A stretch of DNA of 64,000 nt, taken from positions 1,922,001 to 1,986,000 of the forward strand of contig NZ_BLZR01000001.1 of assembly GCF_014193895.1 (NCBI RefSeq), in the 5' to 3' direction. This document shows positions 53,966 to 64,000 of the stretch, piece after piece. The notes beneath the pieces were generated by a model. That model saw only the letters and a list, made by a program, of their open reading frames with translations, searched no databases and had not been told where the DNA came from. Position 1 is the first letter of the stretch. Each line of letters opens with the position of its first letter. The stretch is from Clostridium fungisolvens. Lineage in GTDB: Bacteria > Bacillota > Clostridia > Clostridiales > Clostridiaceae. Both the position numbers and the translations under genes were made by a program.

Positions 53966-54168
53966 TTGAAAAGTAATGATATACAAACGGGTTTCTATAT
54001 AGAAATTAGGTTTATATAAGTATTGTATTTAGTCCATATTTCAGGACTATACAATATGCATAAATTATATTTTATTAGAAGCCCAGTGTTTTAAAAACTT
54101 ATTAAACTAATTTTAAAAAGTTATTAAAAAAGTTTTACGTACAAGAATATAAAGAGGAGAGATTAATA

Positions 54169-54816
54169 ATGAAGTTTTTCTTAGATACGGCAAATGTTGA
54201 ACATATTAAGCAAGCAAACAAGATGGGAGTAATTTGTGGAGTTACGACAAATCCATCACTCATAGCAAAAGAAGGAAGAGACTTCAATGAGGAAATAAAA
54301 GAAATTACTGAGATAGTTGATGGACCAATAAGTGGAGAGGTTGTTAGTGAAGATGCAGAAGGGATGATAAAAGAAGGAAGAGAAATAGCTGCAATTCATA
54401 AGAACATGATAGTAAAGATTCCAATGACTGGAGAAGGTTTAGCAGCAACTAAGATTTTAGCAAGTGAAGGTATAAAGACAAATGTTACTTTAATCTTCTC
54501 GGTAACTCAAGCTTTACTTGCAGCAAATGCAGGCGCAACCTATGTAAGCCCATTTCTAGGAAGAATAGATGATATATCGATGGATGGAATGGAACTTGTT
54601 AGAGATATAGCAGAAATATTTGATATTCATTGTATAGATACAAAGATAATTGCTGCAAGTGTTAGAAATCCAATCCATGTTATACAAGCTGCAAAGGCAG
54701 GCGCACATATAGCAACTGTTCCTCATGGTTTAGTACTTCAGATGATTAAACACCCATTAACAGATCAAGGGTTAGAAAAATTTAAAGCAGATTGGGCATC
54801 AGCTTTTGGTAAGTAG
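54169..54816 (+). CDS. tal: Transaldolase (small TalC-type)
   Basis: This 215-aa member of the FSA/small-transaldolase family has Schiff-base lysine K83 in IVKIPMTGEG. F129 in SPFLGRIDD, where fructose-6-phosphate aldolase has tyrosine, indicates transaldolase. It transfers dihydroxyacetone between sugar phosphates in the non-oxidative pentose phosphate pathway. The transketolase starts 9 bp after its stop, so they form an operon. AGAGGAGAG precedes the ATG. Confidence 0.92.
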   Translation: MKFFLDTANVEHIKQANKMGVICGVTTNPSLIAKEGRDFNEEIKEITEIVDGPISGEVVSEDAEGMIKEGREIAAIHKNMIVKIPMTGEGLAATKILASEGIKTNVTLIFSVTQALLAANAGATYVSPFLGRIDDISMDGMELVRDIAEIFDIHCIDTKIIAASVRNPIHVIQAAKAGAHIATVPHGLVLQMIKHPLTDQGLEKFKADWASAFGK

Positions 54817-54825
54817 GAGGACATA

Positions 54826-56841
54826 ATGAATAGAGAATTAGATAAGTTATCAATCAATGCAATAAGAGCACTTTCGGCAGATGCTATAGAAAGGTCTAAA
54901 TCTGGACATCCAGGGCTTCCTTTAGGTGCCGCTACCATGGCGTTTATTTTATGGACAAAGATGAATCATAATGGGAAGAACCCAAACTGGGATAACAGAG
55001 ATAGATTTATATTATCAGCAGGGCATGGCTCAATGTTAGAATATTCCTTACTTCACTTATTTGGATATGAAATAACAATTGAAGATATTAAAAATTTTAG
55101 ACAAGTTGGAAGCTTAACTCCAGGACATCCAGAGTATGGTCATACAAAAGGTGTTGAAATAACAACAGGACCACTTGGACAAGGTATATGTAATGCGGTA
55201 GGTATGGCTATCGCAGAAGCACACCTTGCAGAAAAGTTTAATAAACCTGGATTTAATATTGTAGATCATTATACTTATGCCATTGTAGGAGATGGTTGTC
55301 TAATGGAAGGAATTTCAGCAGAGGCATCATCCCTTGCAGGTACTTTAGGCCTTGGTAAATTAGTAGTTCTATACGATTCAAATAACATTTCAATTGAAGG
55401 AAATACAGATATAGCCTTTAGAGAAGACGTAACTAAAAGATATGAAGCTTATGGATGGCAAGTACTACAGGTTACTGATGGTAATGATATTGATGCAATT
55501 GAAGAGGCTATTAATATAGCAAAAGCTGAAATTTCAAGGCCATCTATAATAATAGTTAAAAATGAAATAGGATTTGGATGTCCAGCAAAGCAAGGGAAAG
55601 CATCAGCTCATGGAGAACCTCTAGGAACTGAAAATGTTCTGGCTATGAAAGAAAATTTAGGATGGAATACAGAAGTTCCATTTTATGTACCTACTGAAGT
55701 ATATTCGAATATGAATACACATATAGAGCATGGAATAGCTAAAGAAGCGAGCTGGAATGAACTTTTCAGTGTGTATTCAGTAGCTTATCCAGAATTATCA
55801 GAAGAATATAACAGGTGGATTAGTGGTGATATTGATAACGAAGAATTGCTAAATAACGAAGAATTCTGGAGCTTTGATAAAGCGATGGCTACTAGAGAAT
55901 CTTCAGGAATTCTTATAAATAGATTAGCAAAGTTAATCCCTAATTTCATAGGAGGTTCAGCAGATCTTGCACCTTCAAATAAAACATATATTGAAGGCAA
56001 AGGAGATTTTTCAGCAGAAGATAGACGCGGACAAAACCTTCACTTTGGAGTTAGAGAGCATGCTATGGCAGCTATAGTAAATGGTATGTATGCTCATGGT
56101 GGACTTAAGGTATTTTGTGCAACCTTCTTTGTATTCAGTGATTATATGAAGGGAGCTATGAGATTATCTTCTTTGATGAAGCTTCCAATAGCATATGTTT
56201 TGACTCATGACAGCATAGGAGTTGGAGAAGATGGACCGACTCATCAGCCTATAGAACAATTAGCAAGTCTTAGAAGTATGCCAAACATGACAGTATTTAG
56301 ACCAGCAGACTCAAAAGAAACCGCTGCTGCTTGGTATTACGCTGTAACTAATGGAACTACTCCTACAGCATTAGTATTAACAAGACAGAAATTACCACTA
56401 TATGAAGGCTGTGCAAAGAGAGCTTTAAAGGGTGGATATATACTTAAGGATTCGAAGAAAGCTATTCCAGATGTGCTTTTAATGGCTTCTGGATCAGAAG
56501 TAGAACTTATATTTAGAGCGGCAGAAGAATTAGAAACAAAAGGAATAGATGCAAGAGTTATAAGTATTCCAAGCTTTGAGGTATTTGAAGCTCAAGATGA
56601 AGTATATAAAGAATCAGTTATGCCAATTTCAGTTAGAGCTAGAGTTGCAGTTGAAGCATTAACTTCTTTTGGATGGCATAAATACGTAGGTATAGATGGA
56701 GAAATGATTTCTCTAGACACTTTTGGAGCATCAGGAAAAGCTGAGACTTTGTTTAAGCAATTTGGATTTACGGTCGAAAATGTGGTTGATAAGGTAGTAA
56801 AAGTCGTAAATAAAGGAGTAAAAGTTCAATTTAAAGCTTAA
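54826..56841 (+). CDS. tkt: Transketolase
   Basis: This 671-aa full-length enzyme carries the thiamine-diphosphate motif GDGCLMEG to DSNNISIEG and the N-terminal GHPGLPLGAA. The substrate residues lie in TGPLGQGI and HFGVREHAMAA, and VLTHDSIGVGEDGPTHQP completes the central domain. It converts xylulose-5-phosphate from XylB with ribose- or erythrose-phosphates. A P-like hairpin (56856-56868 with 56913-56925) follows the stop. Confidence 0.95.
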   Translation: MNRELDKLSINAIRALSADAIERSKSGHPGLPLGAATMAFILWTKMNHNGKNPNWDNRDRFILSAGHGSMLEYSLLHLFGYEITIEDIKNFRQVGSLTPGHPEYGHTKGVEITTGPLGQGICNAVGMAIAEAHLAEKFNKPGFNIVDHYTYAIVGDGCLMEGISAEASSLAGTLGLGKLVVLYDSNNISIEGNTDIAFREDVTKRYEAYGWQVLQVTDGNDIDAIEEAINIAKAEISRPSIIIVKNEIGFGCPAKQGKASAHGEPLGTENVLAMKENLGWNTEVPFYVPTEVYSNMNTHIEHGIAKEASWNELFSVYSVAYPELSEEYNRWISGDIDNEELLNNEEFWSFDKAMATRESSGILINRLAKLIPNFIGGSADLAPSNKTYIEGKGDFSAEDRRGQNLHFGVREHAMAAIVNGMYAHGGLKVFCATFFVFSDYMKGAMRLSSLMKLPIAYVLTHDSIGVGEDGPTHQPIEQLASLRSMPNMTVFRPADSKETAAAWYYAVTNGTTPTALVLTRQKLPLYEGCAKRALKGGYILKDSKKAIPDVLLMASGSEVELIFRAAEELETKGIDARVISIPSFEVFEAQDEVYKESVMPISVRARVAVEALTSFGWHKYVGIDGEMISLDTFGASGKAETLFKQFGFTVENVVDKVVKVVNKGVKVQFKA

Positions 56842-56855
56842 AATTGTGATCCCTT

Positions 56856-56925
56856 GTTGAAATTGAGGTGTGACTCAATTTACCCGTTTACAAAATATTA
56901 ATTGTAGAAGTGCCTCAGTTTCAAC
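56856..56925. other. Hairpin after transketolase
   Basis: GTTGAAATTGAGG (56856-56868) pairs with CCTCAGTTTCAAC (56913-56925) with one G-T pair. The T-run is weak. It may be a processing or partial termination signal between tkt and the DUF4867 gene. Confidence 0.55.
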
Positions 56926-57040
56926 CTTAATATAAAATAATAAAAAATTTAGGTGTTGTCAAAGTACTGTGTTGAAATTAAGTGGTTATTTATATATAGC
57001 CTAAAATTTAAATAAATATATAAATGAGAGGAATATCTAT

Positions 57041-57664
57041 ATGATCATTAAAAGTGTAAATGATAAAGAATTTAAGAAATATGGACAAATATTAAAAAAT
57101 TATGATTTCAAAGAGATACTTGCAAAAATGCAAAACACTCCACTTCCAGAAGATGTGATCTATGAGCCTTCTGTTAAAGAACTTGAGGAACTAACAATAG
57201 CAAAAGAACTAAAAGAAAGAGAGTTTGGAGAATTACCAATACAAATTGGCTTCTGCAATGGTAATAACTATATGCTAAATGCAGTAGAATACCACCGCAC
57301 CTCAGAAATAAATATAGCAGTCACAGAACTTATACTTTTAATTGGAAGTCAGCAAGACATTGAAGACGATTACTCTTATGATACATCTAAAATTGAAGCG
57401 TTTTTAGTTCCAGCAGGAACCGCTATAGAAGTATATGGTACTACACTTCATTACGCACCTTGTAACGCTAAGGAAGATGGATTCAGATGTGTTGTAGTAT
57501 TGCCGAAAGATACCAATCTACCTTTAGAGCATAAGGTAGAAAAGGTTAATGAAGATGCATTATTATTTGCAAGAAACAAGTGGCTTATCGGACACAAAGA
57601 CACTGATTTAGGTGAACAAGGAGCGTTTATAGGTCTTGTTGGAGAGAACATTTCAATAAAATAG
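57041..57664 (+). CDS. DUF4867 protein of the type-II xylose isomerase locus
   Basis: This 207-aa cupin-like protein of the DUF4867 family contains HRTSEINIAVTELILLIG, AFLVPAGTAIEVYGTTLHY and CVVVLPKDTN, the pattern of a beta-sandwich binding domain. Members regularly sit beside the fucose-isomerase-like xylose isomerase in clostridia (in C. acetobutylicum, CAC2611 next to CAC2610, as I recall). Sugar binding, mutarotation or a regulatory role are possible; none is established. GAGAGGAA precedes the ATG. Confidence 0.82.
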   Translation: MIIKSVNDKEFKKYGQILKNYDFKEILAKMQNTPLPEDVIYEPSVKELEELTIAKELKEREFGELPIQIGFCNGNNYMLNAVEYHRTSEINIAVTELILLIGSQQDIEDDYSYDTSKIEAFLVPAGTAIEVYGTTLHYAPCNAKEDGFRCVVVLPKDTNLPLEHKVEKVNEDALLFARNKWLIGHKDTDLGEQGAFIGLVGENISIK

Positions 57665-57847
57665 CTGAAATACTTTCTGATGGATATAAATAAAGAAAAA
57701 ATAAAAGCTTTGAGCTTCATCTATATTGTGAAGATTCAGCAATATGACTTATCAAACAAAAGGCGTCAGATATAGATTCAAAGCAATAATTAAAATGATA
57801 GTAAGAAAACTTCAATATAATAAATTAAATAAATGGAGGAATTAGAA

Positions 57848-59320
57848 ATGAATAATACACCAAAAGTAAAATTAGGAATTGTCGCAGTAAGTAGAGATTG
57901 CTTCCCTATGGAGCTTTCAGCTAATAGAAGAAAGGCAGTAGTAGAAGCATTTAATGGAGAAATTTTTGAATGTGAAACAACTGTAGAAAATGAAAAAGAT
58001 ATGAGAAAAGCTTTAGCAGAAGTTAAAGAAGCAGGTGTAAATGCTTTAGTTGTTTTCCTTGGAAACTTTGGCCCAGAAACTTCAGAAACTTTACTTGCAA
58101 AAGAATTTGGTGGTCCAGTTATGTTTGCAGCTGCCTCAGAAGAAAGTGGAGATAACCTTGTTGGTGGACGTGGAGATGCATATTGTGGGATGCTAAATGC
58201 AAGCTACAACTTAGCACTTCGTAACATAAAAGCATATATCCCTGAATATCCAGTTGGGACTGCAAAAGAAGTTGCAGAAATGATTTCTGAATTTGTTCCG
58301 GTTGCTAATACATTACTTGGCTTAAGTAACTTAAAGATAATATCATTTGGTCCAAGACCTCAGGATTTCTTAGCTTGTAACGCACCTATTAAACAATTAT
58401 ATAATTTAGGTGTTGAAATAGAAGAAAATTCAGAACTTGATTTGTTTGCTGCCTTCAATGCACATGCAAATGATTCAAGAATACCAGAAGTTATATCAAG
58501 TATGGAAAAAGAGCTTGGAGAAGGTAATAAAATGCCTGGTATCCTTCCAAAGCTAGCTCAATATGAAATTACATTATTAGACTGGATGGAAGAACATAAA
58601 GGGTCAAGAGAATATGTTGTATTTGCAAATAAATGCTGGCCTTCCTTCCAAACTCAATTTGGTTTTGTACCATGCTATGTAAACAGTCGTTTAGCTGCTA
58701 TGGGTATTCCTGTATCTTGTGAAGTTGATATTTATGGAGCTTTAAGTGAATATATAGGAACATGCATAAGCCAAGACGTTGTAACTTTACTTGACATAAA
58801 CAATACAGTGCCTGCTGATATGTATGAATCAGAAATAAAAGGAAAGTTTGATTACACATTAAAGGATACCTTTATGGCATTCCATTGTGGAAATACAGCT
58901 GCTTGCAAATTAACTTGCGGAACTATGAAAAATCAAATGATAATGGCTAGAGCTCTAGAACCAAATCAAGAACCAAATATAACAAGAGGAACTTTAGAAG
59001 GAGATATAATTCCTGGAGATATTACTTTCTTCCGTCTACAAAGCAATGCTGATGCAGAACTAACAGCTTATGTAGCAGAGGGCGAGGTTCTACCTGTTGC
59101 AACTCGTTCTTTTGGAGCTATAGGTGTGTTTGCAATTCCTGAAATGGGAAGATTCTATAGACATGTATTGATTGAAGGAAGATACCCACATCATGGAGCA
59201 GTTGCTTTTGGGCATTTTGGAAAAGCAATATATAATTTATTTAGATATTTAGGAGTCAAAGAAATTGGATTTAACCAACCTAAGGCAATGTTGTACAAGA
59301 CAGAAAATCCTTATAAATAG
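57848..59320 (+). CDS. Type-II xylose isomerase (L-fucose/L-arabinose isomerase fold)
   Basis: This 490-aa protein has the fucose/arabinose isomerase fold. The N-terminal Rossmann part contains VVFLGNFGPE and ISFGPRPQDF. The metal-binding glutamate lies near CEVDIYGALSEYIG, and the C-terminal ligand histidines in AFHCGNTA and RYPHHGAVAFGHFG. It is not related to classical XylA. The orthologue in C. acetobutylicum (CAC2610), first called fucose-isomerase-like, was shown to act as a xylose isomerase. With xylB and xylR nearby, xylose to xylulose is the expected reaction. The ATG at 57848 follows GGAGGAA. Confidence 0.85.
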   Translation: MNNTPKVKLGIVAVSRDCFPMELSANRRKAVVEAFNGEIFECETTVENEKDMRKALAEVKEAGVNALVVFLGNFGPETSETLLAKEFGGPVMFAAASEESGDNLVGGRGDAYCGMLNASYNLALRNIKAYIPEYPVGTAKEVAEMISEFVPVANTLLGLSNLKIISFGPRPQDFLACNAPIKQLYNLGVEIEENSELDLFAAFNAHANDSRIPEVISSMEKELGEGNKMPGILPKLAQYEITLLDWMEEHKGSREYVVFANKCWPSFQTQFGFVPCYVNSRLAAMGIPVSCEVDIYGALSEYIGTCISQDVVTLLDINNTVPADMYESEIKGKFDYTLKDTFMAFHCGNTAACKLTCGTMKNQMIMARALEPNQEPNITRGTLEGDIIPGDITFFRLQSNADAELTAYVAEGEVLPVATRSFGAIGVFAIPEMGRFYRHVLIEGRYPHHGAVAFGHFGKAIYNLFRYLGVKEIGFNQPKAMLYKTENPYK

Positions 59321-59384
59321 AGGATTGATAGTTATTAATGTAGTATGGCATAGCAGAACATGCAGTGTTAGTAATACTTAGATT

Positions 59385-59427
59385 AAAAGTGAGTGGTAGA
59401 AAGATAATTTATCACTCACTTTTTTTA
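59385..59427 (+). terminator. Terminator after the xylose isomerase
   Basis: AAAAGTGAGTG (59385-59395) and CACTCACTTTT (59413-59423) form a perfect 11-bp stem followed by a T-run. Confidence 0.88.
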
Positions 59428-59590
59428 CTTTAGAAAATATAAGATTTTCAACCTATCTAAACTCATATTTCAAAGGATTTGCAAATTTCAAAAGCTATGA
59501 AATAAAAAAATAAAATATATTCGATTGCCAGGTCTTTCTCCTGCACATTTAGAAAATAAAATGCGTAAAAAAGTATCCGTTTTAAAGTGA
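59417..59590. repeat. P3 repeat, strongly diverged copy
   Basis: TTTTTTTACTTTAGAAAATATAAG, CTATCTAAACTCATATTTCAA, AAAAAAATAAAATATATTCG, CCTGCACATTTAGAAAATAAA and ATGCGTAAAAAAGT follow in the order of the copy at 44177-44377, but many positions differ. Confidence 0.45.
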
Positions 59591-59603
59591 TGATTTTATA
59601 GTT

Positions 59604-59683
59604 AAATATATAAATATATAGATATATAAATATATAAATATATAAATATATAAATATATAAATATATAAATATATAAACATAT
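59604..59683. repeat. Octanucleotide tandem repeat, 10 copies
   Basis: The unit AAATATAT is repeated ten times with single changes in the third (AGATATAT) and tenth (AAACATAT) copies. There are no spacers. It lies 240 bp before the zinc-finger-like gene and may change length by slippage. The rest of 59684-59910 is AT-rich with nothing recognised. Confidence 0.9.
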
Positions 59684-59922
59684 AGGAAAGATGTAGGTGG
59701 AAGAAGTGTGTCTAAGTATCGTAATCTTATGAAGAAACTGATTATGAAATCTTTGCTATATTGATTAATAACATTATGAAGTAAGAAAAAATTTATTATA
59801 AGATCAACATTTTATAGATAGATGAAGCGTATACATGTATAAAAATAGTTAATTCATTAAAGAGTATGAACTGATTATCTCTTATAAGAATATACTGATA
59901 ATAGGTAAGGGGGATCGAAGCT

Positions 59923-60294
59923 ATGAGTAAAAAAAATATAAAATTTCATTGTGAAAAGTGCGGCAAAATAATTGATACTGATGTGAGTGGGTTTTATATT
60001 TATAAAGATATCTCAGATGCTCCTAAAAATATTTACGATATAATGAATGTAATAATAAATAAAGAATACAACTTAAGTAGAAATTTTTGTTCTAATAAAT
60101 GCTACAATTTATTTTATTGGGAGAATATAGTATTACGAAGTTCTTTATATAATGTAATTGAAAGTGAAGCAATGGGATGTCTTCTGACAACAAATTCAGA
60201 TAATATTCCATATTCTATCTTGAAAGAAGTAAGCTTAGAAGATTTAGAAAAATACGTTGAACAGAAAATTAGATATATAGAAGATAATTTATAA
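59923..60294 (+). CDS. Hypothetical protein with treble-clef-like cysteine pairs
   Basis: I do not recognise this 123-aa protein. Two cysteine pairs, C10-x2-C13 in KFHCEKCGK and CxxxC in RNFCSNKCYNLF about 45 residues later, suggest one zinc site of the treble-clef type. The C-terminal half is helical (LKEVSLEDLEKYVEQKI). AAGGGGGATCG precedes the ATG. It stands alone before the rRNA operon and ends in its own terminator. Confidence 0.7.
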   Translation: MSKKNIKFHCEKCGKIIDTDVSGFYIYKDISDAPKNIYDIMNVIINKEYNLSRNFCSNKCYNLFYWENIVLRSSLYNVIESEAMGCLLTTNSDNIPYSILKEVSLEDLEKYVEQKIRYIEDNL

Positions 60295-60318
60295 AAGCCT
60301 AATCTAGGCTTTTTTGTT
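60293..60318 (+). terminator. Rho-independent terminator before the rRNA operon
   Basis: AAAAGCCTA (60293-60301) and TAGGCTTTT (60305-60313) with loop ATC and a T-run. The first arm overlaps the stop codon of the preceding gene. Confidence 0.9.
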
Positions 60319-60597
60319 TATTTATTCATTAGGAATATATAATTCAATTAAAATTAAACAGGTTATTTAATTTATTGTCTATTTTACAGTGTAACAGCTC
60401 CAGGTGTATCAATTCATGGAATATGTTGAAATACGGAGGAATATTAAACAATGGACAAGTAGTCTTGTATAACAGTATTTTATACAATATATAGAATTAA
60501 GCCGTATGTTATTATAAATTATGTCGCTGCAATGCAGAGAGACAAAAACACAAAAATTAAGAGTTTGTTTAAAGAAAATAAATTTTTAAAATCAGTG

Positions 60598-60626
60598 TTG
60601 ACAAAGAAATCTTACGGTGGTAAGAT
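60598..60626 (+). promoter_or_regulatory. rRNA operon promoter
   Basis: TTGACA (60598-60603) and TAAGAT (60621-60626) with 17-bp spacing, about 150 bp before the 16S gene. AT-rich DNA before it may act as an UP element. A CTTTGAAAATTAAACA stretch near 60663, repeated in the 16S-23S spacer near 62401, fits a boxA-type antitermination region. Confidence 0.8.
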
Positions 60627-60771
60627 GAATAAGCTGTCAGAAAGATGGCAATAAAAACTTGGTCTTTGAAAATTAAACAGAGAAGATAAACAAAGTCTAA
60701 AACTAGACTTAAACTAAACCAGCAATTCTTTTGAAAAAAGACTTACTAAGTAAGTAAGCTATGATTAAACT

Positions 60772-62294
<1,523 letters not shown>

Positions 62295-62658
62295 ATGGAG
62301 AAATTATTAAGTACTGATGCATTTCAGGCTTAATATATACGAATTCTGGTTAGAATCTCTCTCTGTTTAATTTTGAGATACCAAGTATCTCAGATTGTTC
62401 TTTGAAAATTGCACATAAGTTAAAGTAAAGATATTTACTATTCTTTGTAATATAAAGGACTGAATAAAATACACGCTAGTATTGAAAACAGTCAATAATC
62501 TGCGGACTAGATAATATGTATCTATAGTCCAACCGTACAGTATGCAATGTACTTTTTTTTGAGTGCAGAAATATAATTTGTGCGTTAGATTAAGAGTGAC
62601 ATTAGAACCAAGCAGGAAAATAACTAAGTAATGCGACGGTTATAATGACACGACATTA
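62295..62658 (+). other. 16S-23S spacer without tRNA
   Basis: The 364-bp spacer has no tRNA gene. It contains a perfect hairpin GAGATAC-CAA-GTATCTC (62375-62391), the sequence TTGTTCTTTGAAAATTGC (boxA-like), and a GGACTA/TAGTCC stem near 62503. These probably serve antitermination and RNase III processing. Confidence 0.8.

Positions 62659-64000
<1,342 letters not shown>

Noticed and set aside
57848..59320. L-fucose isomerase
   Set aside because: No fuculokinase or fuculose-phosphate aldolase nearby; xylulokinase, XylR and DUF4867 point to the type-II xylose isomerase.
59463..59681. A 72-codon minus-strand frame rich in Ile/Tyr/Leu
   Set aside because: It is the translation of the AAATATAT tandem repeat and the P3 copy; low-complexity artefact.
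59604..59683. CRISPR array
   Set aside because: The repeats are 8 bp and contiguous, with no spacers and no cas genes nearby.
1..60000. Insertion sequences or prophage genes carrying the palindromic repeats
   Set aside because: No transposase, recombinase or phage protein could be recognised in any frame.
62295..62658. tRNA-Ile or tRNA-Ala in the rRNA spacer
   Set aside because: No GGTTCGAATCC-type T-arm or acceptor stem was found in the spacer.

Overview
The window comes from a low-GC, anaerobic, saccharolytic Firmicute, most likely a Clostridium sensu stricto species. The signs are the clostridial 16S rRNA at 60772-62294, AT-rich intergenic DNA, strong AGGAGG-type ribosome binding sites with several TTG/GTG starts, an oxygen-sensitive glycyl radical enzyme with its activase, and a xylose locus built around the clostridial type-II xylose isomerase. 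Most genes run on the + strand toward the rRNA operon. No transposase, integrase, phage gene, CRISPR array or tRNA was seen.

Layout. 1-3181: sugar-acid degradation (5'-truncated IlvD/Edd dehydratase, KDPG aldolase, KDG kinase). 3611-7871: a YbiW/PflF-type glycyl radical enzyme with its activase and a fructose-6-phosphate-aldolase-like protein, matching the E. coli module for 1,5-anhydrohexitol phosphates. 8009-30580: mixed housekeeping and stress genes: old-yellow-enzyme reductase with divergent HxlR regulator, CPBP protease, flavoproteins, acetyltransferases, YmaF-like His-rich protein, ROK regulator behind a 46-bp palindrome, LD-carboxypeptidase-like peptidase, acetamidase, Lgt, serine hydrolase, Nudix, Hsp33, MerR-TipAS, YkuS-like protein, MFS exporter plus YunD-like nucleotidase, and a lipoprotein. 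30855-37588: AraC regulator, sugar ABC transporter without an ATPase, and a GH65 disaccharide phosphorylase. 38097-50347: an ascorbate-type PTS locus with a PRD regulator, arabinose-5-phosphate-isomerase-like SIS protein, three different pyruvate-type aldolases, a phosphohexomutase and an M24-fold protein lacking metal ligands. 50973-59320: xylose locus (xylB, xylR, transaldolase, transketolase, DUF4867, type-II xylose isomerase). 60598-64000: rRNA promoter, 16S, a spacer without tRNA, and the first part of 23S.

How it works together. The catabolic modules all feed glyceraldehyde-3-phosphate, pyruvate or pentose phosphates into central metabolism. Two cre-like sites, upstream of the ABC/GH65 and the PTS-regulator operons, suggest catabolite control. 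The PTS locus pairs an arabinose-5-phosphate-isomerase-like enzyme with a DapA-type aldolase. That fits, as a hypothesis, uptake and cleavage of a 3-deoxy-ulosonic acid such as KDO.

The most unusual non-coding signal is a dense set of intergenic palindromic elements. One family (called P1 here) has 17-bp inverted termini of the form TATAGATRAACCASTTC and occurs in length classes of 92, 95 and 99 bp. Two copies share 97 identical bases. They behave like non-autonomous MITEs or mobile RNA hairpins. Two further degenerate families (P2, P3) and a ~200-bp nested palindrome inside the glycyl-radical operon add to this. All sequence comparisons were done by eye.
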